DNA of 55,487 bases, taken from the IMG/VR virus record IMGVR_UViG_3300042731_007552, positions 1 to 55,487 of that record. One strand, 5' to 3'. Shown here piece by piece: positions 47,730-55,427 of the stretch. The position numbers and the translations under genes were made by a program. The stretch is from a virus. How positions within the stretch are numbered: the first letter of the stretch is position 1; each line of letters opens with the position of its first letter. The notes below the pieces were generated by a model, which ran no database searches, had not been told where the DNA came from, and was given only the letters and a program-made list of their open reading frames with translations.

Positions 47730-48865
47730 TTAAATCCATTAAAATTAGACTAGAGCCTAATAATAAGCAAGATACTAAACTATTTAAATTTGCTAGTACT
47801 GCTAGATTTATTTACAACTGGACATTGGATAGACAACAAAAGAATTATAAAGTTGGTAATAAGTTTATATCTGATTGTGAGCTAAGAAAAGAATTGACAC
47901 AACTTAAAAAGACAGATGAGTTTAAATGGTTAAATGAAGTATCTTGTGATGTACCTAAACAAACAGTCAAAGATGCTTGCAATACTTATAAAAGATTTTT
48001 TAAAGGATTATGTGGATATCCTAAATTTAAATCAAGAAAGAAGTCAATACCTAGTTTTTATCAAGATAATTTTAAAATTAAAATTATTGAATCTTCTATT
48101 TATTTATCAAAGATAGGTAAAATGAGATTATCTGAATCAAATAAATTGCCTATTGGTAATAGTATTAAGAAAGAAATATCAGTATCAAATCCAAGAATAA
48201 CGCACGATGGATTACACTGGTATATATCTTTAGGCATAGAAACAGAAATAAAAGAAAATAATTACGATAATACTATAGGCATTGATTTAGGTATTAAAGA
48301 TACTGCTATATTATCAGATGGTATAGTTATAAAAAATATCAATAAATCTAATAAAATAAAAAATATACAAAAAAGAAAGCTTAAATTACAACATAAGATA
48401 TCTAAAAAATATGAAATGAATAAGAAAGGAGTATGTTACGTTAAAACATCTAACATACAGAAGTTAGAGAAAAAAGTTAAAAAACTTAGTACAAAAATAG
48501 TTAATATCCGAAAAGACTTTATACATAAAGCAACTACCAAGATAACGAAAACCAAGATATCTAAAATAGTTGTTGAAGACTTAAATATTTCTGGAATGTT
48601 AAAGAATCATAAGTTAGCTAAATCTATACAAGAACAGTCATTATATGAATTCAAAAGACAGTTAACTTATAAATGTAAACTTAACAGTATAGAATTAATA
48701 GAAGCTGATAGATGGTTTCCAAGTTCTAAAATATGCTCTAAATGTGGATATAAAAAGGATAAGTTGAGTTTATCAGAAAGAATATTTAAGTGTGAATATT
48801 GTGGGTATGAAATCGATAGAGATTTAAATGCAGCTAGCAATTTAAAAAATTATATAGTATCTTGA
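47726..48865 (+). CDS. tnpB: TnpB (IS605-type RNA-guided nuclease)
   Basis: The protein has 379 aa. The catalytic residues are intact: D187 (GIDLGIKDTA), E284 (IVVEDLN) and D366 (DRDLNAASNL), with zinc cysteines 337/340 and 356/359. No tnpA was found. It lies between the portal-region minus gene and the minor capsid gene, separating two structural genes. The region 48866-49020 probably includes its guide-RNA region and right end. Compare with the Cas12f-like gene at 23364, which lacks the first aspartate. Confidence 0.92.
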   Translation: MIKSIKIRLEPNNKQDTKLFKFASTARFIYNWTLDRQQKNYKVGNKFISDCELRKELTQLKKTDEFKWLNEVSCDVPKQTVKDACNTYKRFFKGLCGYPKFKSRKKSIPSFYQDNFKIKIIESSIYLSKIGKMRLSESNKLPIGNSIKKEISVSNPRITHDGLHWYISLGIETEIKENNYDNTIGIDLGIKDTAILSDGIVIKNINKSNKIKNIQKRKLKLQHKISKKYEMNKKGVCYVKTSNIQKLEKKVKKLSTKIVNIRKDFIHKATTKITKTKISKIVVEDLNISGMLKNHKLAKSIQEQSLYEFKRQLTYKCKLNSIELIEADRWFPSSKICSKCGYKKDKLSLSERIFKCEYCGYEIDRDLNAASNLKNYIVS

Positions 48866-49010
48866 TTAACAAAACTAATAAGATACTATGTACTGTGAGT
48901 TACACAGGATTTTAAGCCTTTGGAGATAATTGATTGTTTTACTTTTAATTATTTCATCAAGTCAATTTCGATGAATAAGGAAGAAAACATTAAAGTTTTA
49001 TAACTTTTTA
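48850..49010 (+). ncRNA. Candidate guide-RNA (omega RNA)/right end of the tnpB element
   Basis: Downstream of tnpB the stems AGTATCTT/AAGATACT and CTGTG-AGTTA-CACAG and the segment GGATTTTAAGCCTTTGGAG can form a structured RNA overlapping the gene end, as usual for TnpB. The element boundary and the guide are not identifiable by eye. Confidence 0.4.
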
Positions 49011-49035
49011 TAAGTTTTTCGTAACGGTGGTTAAA

Positions 49036-50151
49036 TTGATAGAATCTGCTGAACTTTTAACAGCTGAAATTTTAAATAATATAGTTGAATTAAATGAAGA
49101 ATTGATAATAGATCCAAATAATTTATCAAATGTTCGTGTTGAATATGATAAAAAAAATTTAAAATCGATAAATGAATTTTATAAAGCTGCCTTAGAATGG
49201 TCGACATATGGTCTAGCAGCTGCATATTTGGCAGGTATAAGAAAAGTTAATTTAAAATCTAAAGGTGTTAAAATTATAGATGGTGCTAATCTATTAAATT
49301 ATAATATTTCAACAACTTATGTCCCTCCAATACCAGGCAAAGTTATAAAAGCATTTAAAAATGCTGGTATTGAAGAACATATAAATTTTTATAATATTTT
49401 TCGTACAGCTGCAACTGATACAGCAAATAAATTACCAGGATTTATTATTAGAAAAACAAATGATATTTATAGGCATGTTGCTGCTGAAGTTGGGAAAACA
49501 CTATATAAAGAAGGCGATGTATTTACTAGAAGAAGAATGTCGCAACAACTTATAAATGGATATGCTAAACGTGGAATACAATGTATTACATATCGAAATG
49601 GTGCAGTACATACAATAGATAATTATTCTGAAATGGTTGCAAGAACAATGACTGCTAGAACATCATTACAAGCTTCTGTGAATAGATTAGTAGAATGTGG
49701 CGTTGAATTATGTCAGGTATCTTCTCACTTTAGAGCGTGCCATTTATGTGTACCATATGAAGGCAGAATATTAACGATAGGATCAAAAAAAAGTGATAAG
49801 TATGAGTCATTAGATGATGCTAAAATGCAAGGACTTTTTCATTGTAATTGCTTGCATTCAATAAGTGTGTGGACAGGTGAAAAAGTAGAATCTCCATTGA
49901 TGGATAAACATGAAAAGGCTGTGGTTGATAAATATGGATACAAGAAGGCACAAGAAATAACATATAAAGCACAGCAAAAACAAAGGTATTATGAAAGAAA
50001 GATAAGGCAATGGAAAAGAAATAAATCGATTGGTGATGAAAGAGCACAATCGAAAATAAGATATTATCAAGCCCAACAAAGAAAGCATTTAGATAATAAT
50101 CCTTATTTGCCTAGAAAATATATTAGAGAACAAATTAAAACAGCACATTAA
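49036..50151 (+). CDS. Phage minor capsid protein 2 family (head morphogenesis)
   Basis: The protein is about 371 aa from a TTG at 49036 after GGTGG; a GTG at 49027 is alternative. SSHFRACHLCVPYEGRILTIG and the FHCNCLHSI motif match Phage_min_cap2 proteins, which act in head assembly. The N-terminus may have been affected by the tnpB insertion just upstream (47.5-49.0 kb), because a normal portal-to-minor-capsid spacing is absent. Confidence 0.82.
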   Translation: MIESAELLTAEILNNIVELNEELIIDPNNLSNVRVEYDKKNLKSINEFYKAALEWSTYGLAAAYLAGIRKVNLKSKGVKIIDGANLLNYNISTTYVPPIPGKVIKAFKNAGIEEHINFYNIFRTAATDTANKLPGFIIRKTNDIYRHVAAEVGKTLYKEGDVFTRRRMSQQLINGYAKRGIQCITYRNGAVHTIDNYSEMVARTMTARTSLQASVNRLVECGVELCQVSSHFRACHLCVPYEGRILTIGSKKSDKYESLDDAKMQGLFHCNCLHSISVWTGEKVESPLMDKHEKAVVDKYGYKKAQEITYKAQQKQRYYERKIRQWKRNKSIGDERAQSKIRYYQAQQRKHLDNNPYLPRKYIREQIKTAH

Positions 50152-50183
50152 AAGACAATAAATAGTATATTTATATATAAAAA

Positions 50184-50203
50184 AAGTGCCTAGTTGGCAC
50201 TTA
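50184..50203. terminator. Terminator
   Basis: AAGTGCC-TAGTT-GGCACTT with T-rich runs on the minus side ends the minus gene at 50215. Confidence 0.75.
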
Positions 50204-50214
50204 AATGTTATACT

Positions 50215-50652
50215 TTATATGTTTGATTCTAATTCTTCTATGATTCTTTGCTTCTTTTTCTCGTTCATTTTGAAAATCTGACTAAAGATTTTCGTTTTTG
50301 AATTCTCATCTTTGTAATAAATTTTATCATTTTCAATAATAAATTCAGTATTCATTATGTTACAATATATTTTTTTCCCATCTAAGTGAGTTGTTAATTC
50401 TCTTATTCTTCTATTCCTTGCTAATCTTATGTTAAGCTCTTTATCCATTTCTTCAAAAGAGCCTGTAAAGTTTTCTATCTTTGCATCGTCATATTTTATG
50501 TTGCAATTAACGAAACCACGTCTATATTGTGTATTTTCACAGTTCCAAAAATGTGCTTGATCAACTGTCTTATTTACAAATGGATTTTTTAAAAAATCCC
50601 TATTTATATATGCATGATCTTTCCAAAATTTATCTTCATAATACCAACTCAT
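50215..50652 (-). CDS. Phage protein, unknown
   Basis: The protein has 145 aa from ATG 50652 after GGGGATGGTTTGA. It opens MSWYYEDKFWKDHAYINRDFLKNPF, contains several aromatic and charged segments and ends KKKQRIIEELESNI. No family was recognised. It is driven by the operator-type promoter at 50687-50715. Confidence 0.65.
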   Translation of the reverse strand: MSWYYEDKFWKDHAYINRDFLKNPFVNKTVDQAHFWNCENTQYRRGFVNCNIKYDDAKIENFTGSFEEMDKELNIRLARNRRIRELTTHLDGKKIYCNIMNTEFIIENDKIYYKDENSKTKIFSQIFKMNEKKKQRIIEELESNI

Positions 50653-50686
50653 TCAAACCATCCCCTTAAATATTTAATATACTTAT

Positions 50687-50715
50687 ATTATACTTACACT
50701 ATAAGTATTTGTCAA
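50687..50715 (-). promoter_or_regulatory. Operator-type promoter
   Basis: TTGACA, 17 bp with ATACTTATAGTGTAAGTAT, and TATAAT on the minus strand are followed by ATAAGTATATTAAATATTTAAGGGG. Confidence 0.88.
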
Positions 50716-50723
50716 TAGTTTTT

Positions 50724-50876
50724 TTATTTTTTTTTTATTTCTTTATATTTTTCTAATATTAAATTTCTGAATATTTGCGACAAATTATTTGTACAATATT
50801 CATCCTTTAACGTTGTAATCATTTTTAAGTATTCTTCTTTAATTTCATCTGGAACACTAAACGTTCTTTTTAACAT
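50724..50876 (-). CDS. Small ribbon-helix-helix-like protein
   Basis: The protein has 50 aa from ATG 50876 after GTGAGGTGAACATA. MLKRTFSVPDEIKEEYLKMITTLK, then NNLSQIFRNLILEKYKEIKKK, has a strand and two helices as in RHH regulators. Its promoter block (50898-50936) is identical to the bet promoter block. It is a candidate regulator of early or late genes. Confidence 0.7.
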   Translation of the reverse strand: MLKRTFSVPDEIKEEYLKMITTLKDEYCTNNLSQIFRNLILEKYKEIKKK

Positions 50877-50906
50877 TATGTTCACCTCACTTTTTTATAT
50901 ACTTAC

Positions 50907-50935
50907 ATTATACATACTTTTTAATTAAAATACAA
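50907..50935 (-). promoter_or_regulatory. Promoter of the RHH gene
   Basis: TTGTAT, 17 bp and TATAAT on the minus strand are followed by GTAAGTATA; the surrounding 39 bp equal 8045-8083. Confidence 0.8.
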
Positions 50936-50980
50936 GTGTAATACACAATATAATACCATATAGTAAAATATTGAATATAT

Positions 50981-51009
50981 TTGTAATTATATGTCGTTTA
51001 TTATACAAT
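50981..51009 (+). promoter_or_regulatory. Promoter of the capsid operon
   Basis: TTGTAA, 17 bp and TACAAT lie upstream of the scaffold gene. A leader with AGCC-TACA-GGCT hairpin (51042-51055) precedes GGGAGG. Confidence 0.6.
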
Positions 51010-51071
51010 TAAATTGAGTCGACGGACTTTAAACGGTAATAGCCTACAGGCTTAAAATGGGAGGAATAAAA

Positions 51072-51602
51072 ATGGATGAAAATAAAGATTTGAATATTGA
51101 TGTTAACAATGAACCTGAAGATAATAAAGAACCTGAAGATAATAATGAAAAAACTTATACACAAGCTGATATTGATAGAATAATTGAATCTAGACTAGCG
51201 AGACAAAAAGAAAAATTCGAAGAAGAACAAAATAGAGCAAAAATGACAGAATTAGAAAAAGCAAATGCAGAAAAAGCAGATTTACAAAAAGAAATTGATA
51301 ATTATAAAAATGAAGCAAGTGAGAAGGAACTGTATTCAAAAATAGTAACCGAGGCAGCAAAACACGATGTATATGATTTAGAATCTGTTTATCATTTGTT
51401 AGATAAAAATAAAATAGAAAAAACTGAACAAGGTTTTGTTGGTATAGATTTAGCTGTTAAAGATTTATTGAAAGAAAAACCTTTTCTTGTTAAAGCAAAT
51501 ACGACTCAAATTAATACAGGTGATCCAGGTCAAGGCCAAGGAGAACCAGATAAAAAGTTTGATATGAATACTTTGATGAGAAGAGCAATAAAAAGATATT
51601 AA
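51072..51602 (+). CDS. Capsid scaffolding protein (DUF4355)
   Basis: The protein has 176 aa from ATG 51072 after GGGAGG. The N-terminus has EPEDNKEPEDNNEKTYTQADID, and a long coiled coil (SRLARQKEKFEEEQNRAKMTELEKANAEK) is followed by DLESVYHLLDKNKIEKTEQGFVGID. This is the DUF4355/GP20-type scaffold layout. It precedes the capsid gene by 14 bases and guides prohead assembly before being removed. Confidence 0.88.
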   Translation: MDENKDLNIDVNNEPEDNKEPEDNNEKTYTQADIDRIIESRLARQKEKFEEEQNRAKMTELEKANAEKADLQKEIDNYKNEASEKELYSKIVTEAAKHDVYDLESVYHLLDKNKIEKTEQGFVGIDLAVKDLLKEKPFLVKANTTQINTGDPGQGQGEPDKKFDMNTLMRRAIKRY

Positions 51603-51616
51603 GGAGGATATAATAA

Positions 51617-52591
51617 ATGCCTGAATATAATATTGATAGAAGTGGATCAAGTGCATTAATGCCAGAGGATTACCAAAGAGAGATAATCCAAAAGACCACT
51701 GAACAAAGTATAATAATGCAATTGGCAAAAAGATTACCAAATATGCCAAGAAAAGAAAGAAGAATTCCAGTATTGTCAGTTCTTCCAACTGCATATTTTA
51801 CTAATCCTGGACCAGGAGATGTTGGAGATACTGGATATAAGAAAACATCAAAACAAGCTTGGGAAAACAAATATTTAGAGGCTGAAGAATTAAATGTAAT
51901 AATTCCGATACCAGAAGCTGTATTTAATGATGTTGACTATGATATGTGGGAACAAATCAAACCACAATTGTTAGAAGCATTTGGAAGAGCATTTGATTTA
52001 GCTGTACTATATGGAATAAATGCACCAGCCGCATGGCCGACTAATATTGTTACTGCTGCTCAAGCTGCTGGGAATGCTGTAAGTATAAGTACTAATTTAT
52101 ATACAGATATAATGGATGAAAATGGTTTACTTGCTAAAGTTGAAGAAGATGGATACATGGTGAACGGGCATATATCTGCAATGACAATGAGAGCAAAACT
52201 AAGAGGATTAAGAGATGCAAATGGACAACCTATTTTTAAATCTTTATACAAGGAAGGTGTCCAAGGAGCAACAAGATATGAAATTGATGGAGAAGCAATT
52301 TATTTCCCTAGAAATGGTTCAATAATTCCAAGCAGAACTTTAGATATATGTGGAGATTGGGACCAATTATTATATGCATTTAGACAAGATGTAACATATA
52401 AAATTGACAGTGAAGGTGTAATCCAAGATCCTGATACAGGAGAAATTATATATAACCTATTACAACAAAACATGATCGCATTAAGAGCATGTATGAGAAT
52501 TGCATGGCAAGTACCAAATCCAATTAATAGATTAAACAACGATGAAGAAACAAGATATCCATTTGCTGTATTAATACCTGAAGGTAGCTAA
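51617..52591 (+). CDS. Major capsid protein (HK97 fold)
   Basis: The protein has 324 aa from ATG 51617 after AAGGAGG. It is a typical siphophage capsid of the HK97-like type: an N-arm with ALMPEDYQREII, then MPRKERRIPVLSVLPTAYF, EELNVIIPIPEAVFND, the NGHISAMTMRAKLRGLRDANGQPIFK E-loop-to-A-domain region, and GDWDQLLYAFRQDVTYKI near the end. It sits between the scaffold and connectors and uses the strongest ribosome site of the cluster. Confidence 0.93.
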   Translation: MPEYNIDRSGSSALMPEDYQREIIQKTTEQSIIMQLAKRLPNMPRKERRIPVLSVLPTAYFTNPGPGDVGDTGYKKTSKQAWENKYLEAEELNVIIPIPEAVFNDVDYDMWEQIKPQLLEAFGRAFDLAVLYGINAPAAWPTNIVTAAQAAGNAVSISTNLYTDIMDENGLLAKVEEDGYMVNGHISAMTMRAKLRGLRDANGQPIFKSLYKEGVQGATRYEIDGEAIYFPRNGSIIPSRTLDICGDWDQLLYAFRQDVTYKIDSEGVIQDPDTGEIIYNLLQQNMIALRACMRIAWQVPNPINRLNNDEETRYPFAVLIPEGS

Positions 52592-52845
52592 TGCCAAGAG
52601 TTATTTTTCTCAAAGAGGGCATATACTATAAAGGAAAAATGATGAAACAAAATCAAATTATAGAAATGTCCTCTAAAGATGTAAAAGCATATATCGATCT
52701 TGGTACTGTAAGATATTATACAAAAATAGAAAAACCAGACTATACAAAATTAACATATAAAGAGCTTCAAAAAAAATGTACTAAAAATGGATTAACTGGA
52801 GTTGGGAAAAAAGAAGATTTGATCGAAAGATTGGAAGGAATATAA
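52591..52845 (+). CDS. SAP-like domain capsid-adjacent protein
   Basis: The protein has 84 aa, with ATG overlapping the capsid stop (TAATG). The C-terminus TKLTYKELQKKCTKNGLTGVGKKEDLIERLEGI is a SAP/Rho-N type helix-turn-helix DNA-binding module. The N-terminus is beta-rich. It is common directly after capsid genes and may help head-tail joining. Confidence 0.7.
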   Translation: MPRVIFLKEGIYYKGKMMKQNQIIEMSSKDVKAYIDLGTVRYYTKIEKPDYTKLTYKELQKKCTKNGLTGVGKKEDLIERLEGI

Positions 52846-53033
52846 TGCCATATACATATAATAATCCACCAGAAATTATAAAAGAACTCCCAAAAGCAGC
52901 GCAAAAAATATGGATTGGAACATTTAATTCTGTTTTATCTGAAAACAAAACAGAATTATTTGCTATAAAAAGTGCATGGAATGCTATTACTAAAGCAGGT
53001 TATAAGAAGGTTGATGATAAATGGGTTATATAA
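52845..53033 (+). CDS. ChaB-like protein
   Basis: The protein has 62 aa. PEIIKELPKAAQKIWIGTFNSVLSEN and the tail AIKSAWNAITKAGYKKVDDKW match the ChaB family, which is often encoded in phage and plasmid structural clusters. The function is unknown; a head-neck accessory role is inferred. The start overlaps the preceding stop. Confidence 0.82.
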   Translation: MPYTYNNPPEIIKELPKAAQKIWIGTFNSVLSENKTELFAIKSAWNAITKAGYKKVDDKWVI

Positions 53034-53437
53034 CAGCAATTGAATATAATACATTGACAGGTAGACCAGTCGCAGAAGCTACAACAATAAGAATTAATTT
53101 AGCTTCAAAACTGCTTGATTCAAGGCTTGGTGATTATCCACTACATACGGATGGTAATAAGATTGATTCAAGCTGGAGGATGTATATTAGGGGATATAGG
53201 GTTCCAATAAATCAAGCAAAAAGAGATGCAGTAAAAATGTGGGTAGCTGAAATGATAGCATATTTAACAGATAACAATAACAAACCTGCCGGGATTAAAA
53301 ACGTTACATTAGGAAGATTTAGTGTAGGCAATTCAAATATTTCTTCTTTAAGCGGAGGATTGCCAAATGAATTAGGATATGTTGATAATATTTTAAAAGA
53401 TTCTGGAATAATTAATTTGAGGATGAGAACATTATGA
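53021..53437 (+). CDS. Head-tail connector protein
   Basis: The protein has 138 aa. It is an alpha-helical connector (gp6/gp15-like order): TIRINLASKLLDSRLGDYPL, IDSSWRMYIRGYRV, NQAKRDAVKMWVAEMIAYL, then LSGGLPNELGYVDNILKDSGI. It overlaps the ChaB gene by 13 bases. It forms the ring below the portal. Confidence 0.75.
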   Translation: MGYITAIEYNTLTGRPVAEATTIRINLASKLLDSRLGDYPLHTDGNKIDSSWRMYIRGYRVPINQAKRDAVKMWVAEMIAYLTDNNNKPAGIKNVTLGRFSVGNSNISSLSGGLPNELGYVDNILKDSGIINLRMRTL

Positions 53438-53769
53438 CATCTGAATTTATAGCATTAATGACACATGATGTTATTGTTAGAAAAAGAGATAGAAATATAA
53501 CAGGAGATTGGCAAACTTTATCTGAAGATTCTGAAAAAGGTTTTGTTGAATATGGAAATCATTTGGTTACAAATGCTAAAGATGAAAACATAAAATGTAC
53601 TGCAATTGTATATTTAAAAAGCACATCTGTCATTGATATAAATCATTTATATTGGGAGATAGATCAAACATCACCATATTCTAGATCGTCAATGGAGGTT
53701 ATGAAAATTAACCCAATCGATGATCCTAGAACTGGTAGGACACATCATTACGAGGTGCATGCGAAATGA
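53434..53769 (+). CDS. Head closure / neck protein
   Basis: The protein has 111 aa, overlapping the connector by 4 bases (ATGA). It has the beta-barrel pattern of head-closure proteins (HDVIVRKRDRNITGDWQTLSEDSEKGFVEY, YEVHAK). Position and size support the call. A direct family match was not confirmed. Confidence 0.7.
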   Translation: MTSEFIALMTHDVIVRKRDRNITGDWQTLSEDSEKGFVEYGNHLVTNAKDENIKCTAIVYLKSTSVIDINHLYWEIDQTSPYSRSSMEVMKINPIDDPRTGRTHHYEVHAK

Positions 53770-54140
53770 ATGGATGGATCGAATGGAATGGAAATGAAAT
53801 AAATAACGATGTTGAAAATGCATTAAAAGAGGCAGTTTTAGAAACATCAGAAGAAGTTTTAAAAGGTGCACAGAGAGAAAACCCACTTGATGAAGGTACA
53901 TTGCAAGGAAGTGGAATCGTATCTAATAGATTTATAGAAGATAAAAAAGCAGTTATATCATATGGTGGTGGTTCAGGCACTGGAAGATCAAGAATTCCAT
54001 ACGCCATTAGATGGCATGAAAATAGTGCTAATTTTCAAAGAGGTAGAAAGAGATTTTATTTAAGAGATCCTTGGAGACGTATTGGTAGCAGAAACTTGAG
54101 AAGAAATATAAGAAGAAGAGTGGGGAGTGTTCTTGGATGA
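53766..54140 (+). CDS. HK97 gp10-like tail/neck protein
   Basis: The protein has 124 aa. ALKEAVLETSEEVLKGAQRENPLDEGTLQGSGIVS, then YAIRWHENSANFQRGRKRFYLRDPW, is the gp10-like pattern (aligned strands and a WHEN/RGRKRF loop). It is a neck or tail-completion protein in HK97-type phages. Confidence 0.8.
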   Translation: MNGWIEWNGNEINNDVENALKEAVLETSEEVLKGAQRENPLDEGTLQGSGIVSNRFIEDKKAVISYGGGSGTGRSRIPYAIRWHENSANFQRGRKRFYLRDPWRRIGSRNLRRNIRRRVGSVLG

Positions 54141-54541
54141 TAGCAGAACAGGTTGTCAACTATATTAATAATCAAGAAATTGCAACAAAAAATACTGACT
54201 TATTTTTAGGTTTCCAGCCTGATAATCCTTATAACTGTATTGTAATTTATGATGTTTCTAGTAGCAGTGATCCAGATTCGCAATCTGTTGACATAGATAA
54301 TTTTGATATACAAATTTTAGTGCGAAATCAAAGTTATACAGAAGCAAGGGATATATTAATTAATTTACATAAAAAATTAATAGCATTCTCAGGAAAATTT
54401 GAAGATAACGGAAATATAATTGGATATGTAAATTGTGTTACAAATCCATCAAGCATTGGTAAGGACGAACATGGTAACAATGAATGGTCTGCATATTATG
54501 AAATACAAGTTGTTAATATTGGTTCAGATAATAGATTATAG
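54137..54541 (+). CDS. Tail terminator-like protein
   Basis: The protein has 134 aa. YNCIVIYDVSSSSDPDSQSVDIDNFDIQILVRNQSYTEARDIL and SAYYEIQVVN are the signatures of the minor capsid/tail terminator family found immediately before the tail tube gene. It caps the tail and joins it to the head. Confidence 0.75.
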   Translation: MIAEQVVNYINNQEIATKNTDLFLGFQPDNPYNCIVIYDVSSSSDPDSQSVDIDNFDIQILVRNQSYTEARDILINLHKKLIAFSGKFEDNGNIIGYVNCVTNPSSIGKDEHGNNEWSAYYEIQVVNIGSDNRL

Positions 54542-54552
54542 GAGGTGTTGTA

Positions 54553-54996
54553 ATGCCAGATAGAGTTGAAGGAAATACTGTTAAATTTGCAGGTACAACC
54601 ATTACAGTTGATGGAGAACTTGTGGCGAAAATTACAAAATTTGGTGATTCTACAAGTATATCAGAAGAAGATGTAACAGGATCAGAAGATTATATCCCTG
54701 GTACAAATGTGTTAAGAAATCAGTTTACACCAATTTCAGTTGATGAAACTGTAGATATTGAAGGAATAGCGATTGAAACAAATGATGATGGTCCAGATAT
54801 TGGTCAATCTGATTTGAAAGATGCTGCAAAAACAGGGCAACAAGTTGTAATTAGACATGTTAAACATACTGGATATGGTAGTTCATTTACTGGATTTTTT
54901 ACATCTTATGAGGAAGAAGGAGACAAAGGTCAAACATATAAATTCAAAGGAAGTTTCAGGGCTAATCAGGTAAGTGAGATTACACCTGGAAGTTAG
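54553..54996 (+). CDS. Major tail protein (tail tube)
   Basis: The protein has 147 aa from ATG 54553 after GGAGGTGTTGTA, the strongest ribosome site of the tail cluster. TTITVDGELVAKITKFGDSTSISEEDVTGSEDY, VVIRHVKHTGYGSSFTGFFTSYEEEGDKGQTY and KGSFRANQVSEITPG are tail-tube features. It lies just before the frameshifted chaperone, as usual in siphophages. Confidence 0.88.
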   Translation: MPDRVEGNTVKFAGTTITVDGELVAKITKFGDSTSISEEDVTGSEDYIPGTNVLRNQFTPISVDETVDIEGIAIETNDDGPDIGQSDLKDAAKTGQQVVIRHVKHTGYGSSFTGFFTSYEEEGDKGQTYKFKGSFRANQVSEITPGS

Positions 54997-55004
54997 GAGA
55001 AGAT

Positions 55005-55427
55005 ATGAATAATGAAGAAAAATTCAATAAACTAAATGAAGCACATGAAAGAATTGAAAAAGAAAAATATGAAGGTCTAACGTTTGACTTTGATAAAGCA
55101 TTAGAAGAGAGCAAAGCAGAAAATATTAAAATAAAGTTATTTAATAAAGTTTTTGAATTGCCTCCTAAAATACCATTTTCTTTTTCTATGTTTCTATTTA
55201 GATATTGTTTTAAAATTAAGAATGGAAGAAAAAATTTAGTTGTGCCAGATGATAAAATTAGTGAATTTATAACTAAAATGTTTGGTAAGACATTTCTTAG
55301 AGAATTAGAAAAAAGTGATACCATTACAACTGAATTTATAATGCAGAATGTATCTATTAGTATTTTAAATCACTGGGGAATGGATATGAAAAAATCGATT
55401 GATACATCAAAAAAAAAGATGAAATAA
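55005..55427 (+). CDS. Tail assembly chaperone, upstream (unshifted) part
   Basis: The protein has 140 aa. It is charged and helical with FTITEFIMQNVSISILNHWGMDMKK near the end, typical of the first chaperone. The slippery heptamer A AAA AAG at 55412-55418 allows a -1 shift into the frame that continues at base 1 and ends at 264, giving about 225 aa. Without the shift it ends at 55427. Confidence 0.9.
   Translation: MNNEEKFNKLNEAHERIEKEKYEGLTFDFDKALEESKAENIKIKLFNKVFELPPKIPFSFSMFLFRYCFKIKNGRKNLVVPDDKISEFITKMFGKTFLRELEKSDTITTEFIMQNVSISILNHWGMDMKKSIDTSKKKMK
55412..55418 (+). promoter_or_regulatory. -1 ribosomal frameshift site
   Basis: A AAA AAG in the chaperone frame is followed by GAT in the -1 frame. 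The arrangement matches the classical G/GT tail chaperone shift. No strong downstream pseudoknot was identified by eye. Confidence 0.85.
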
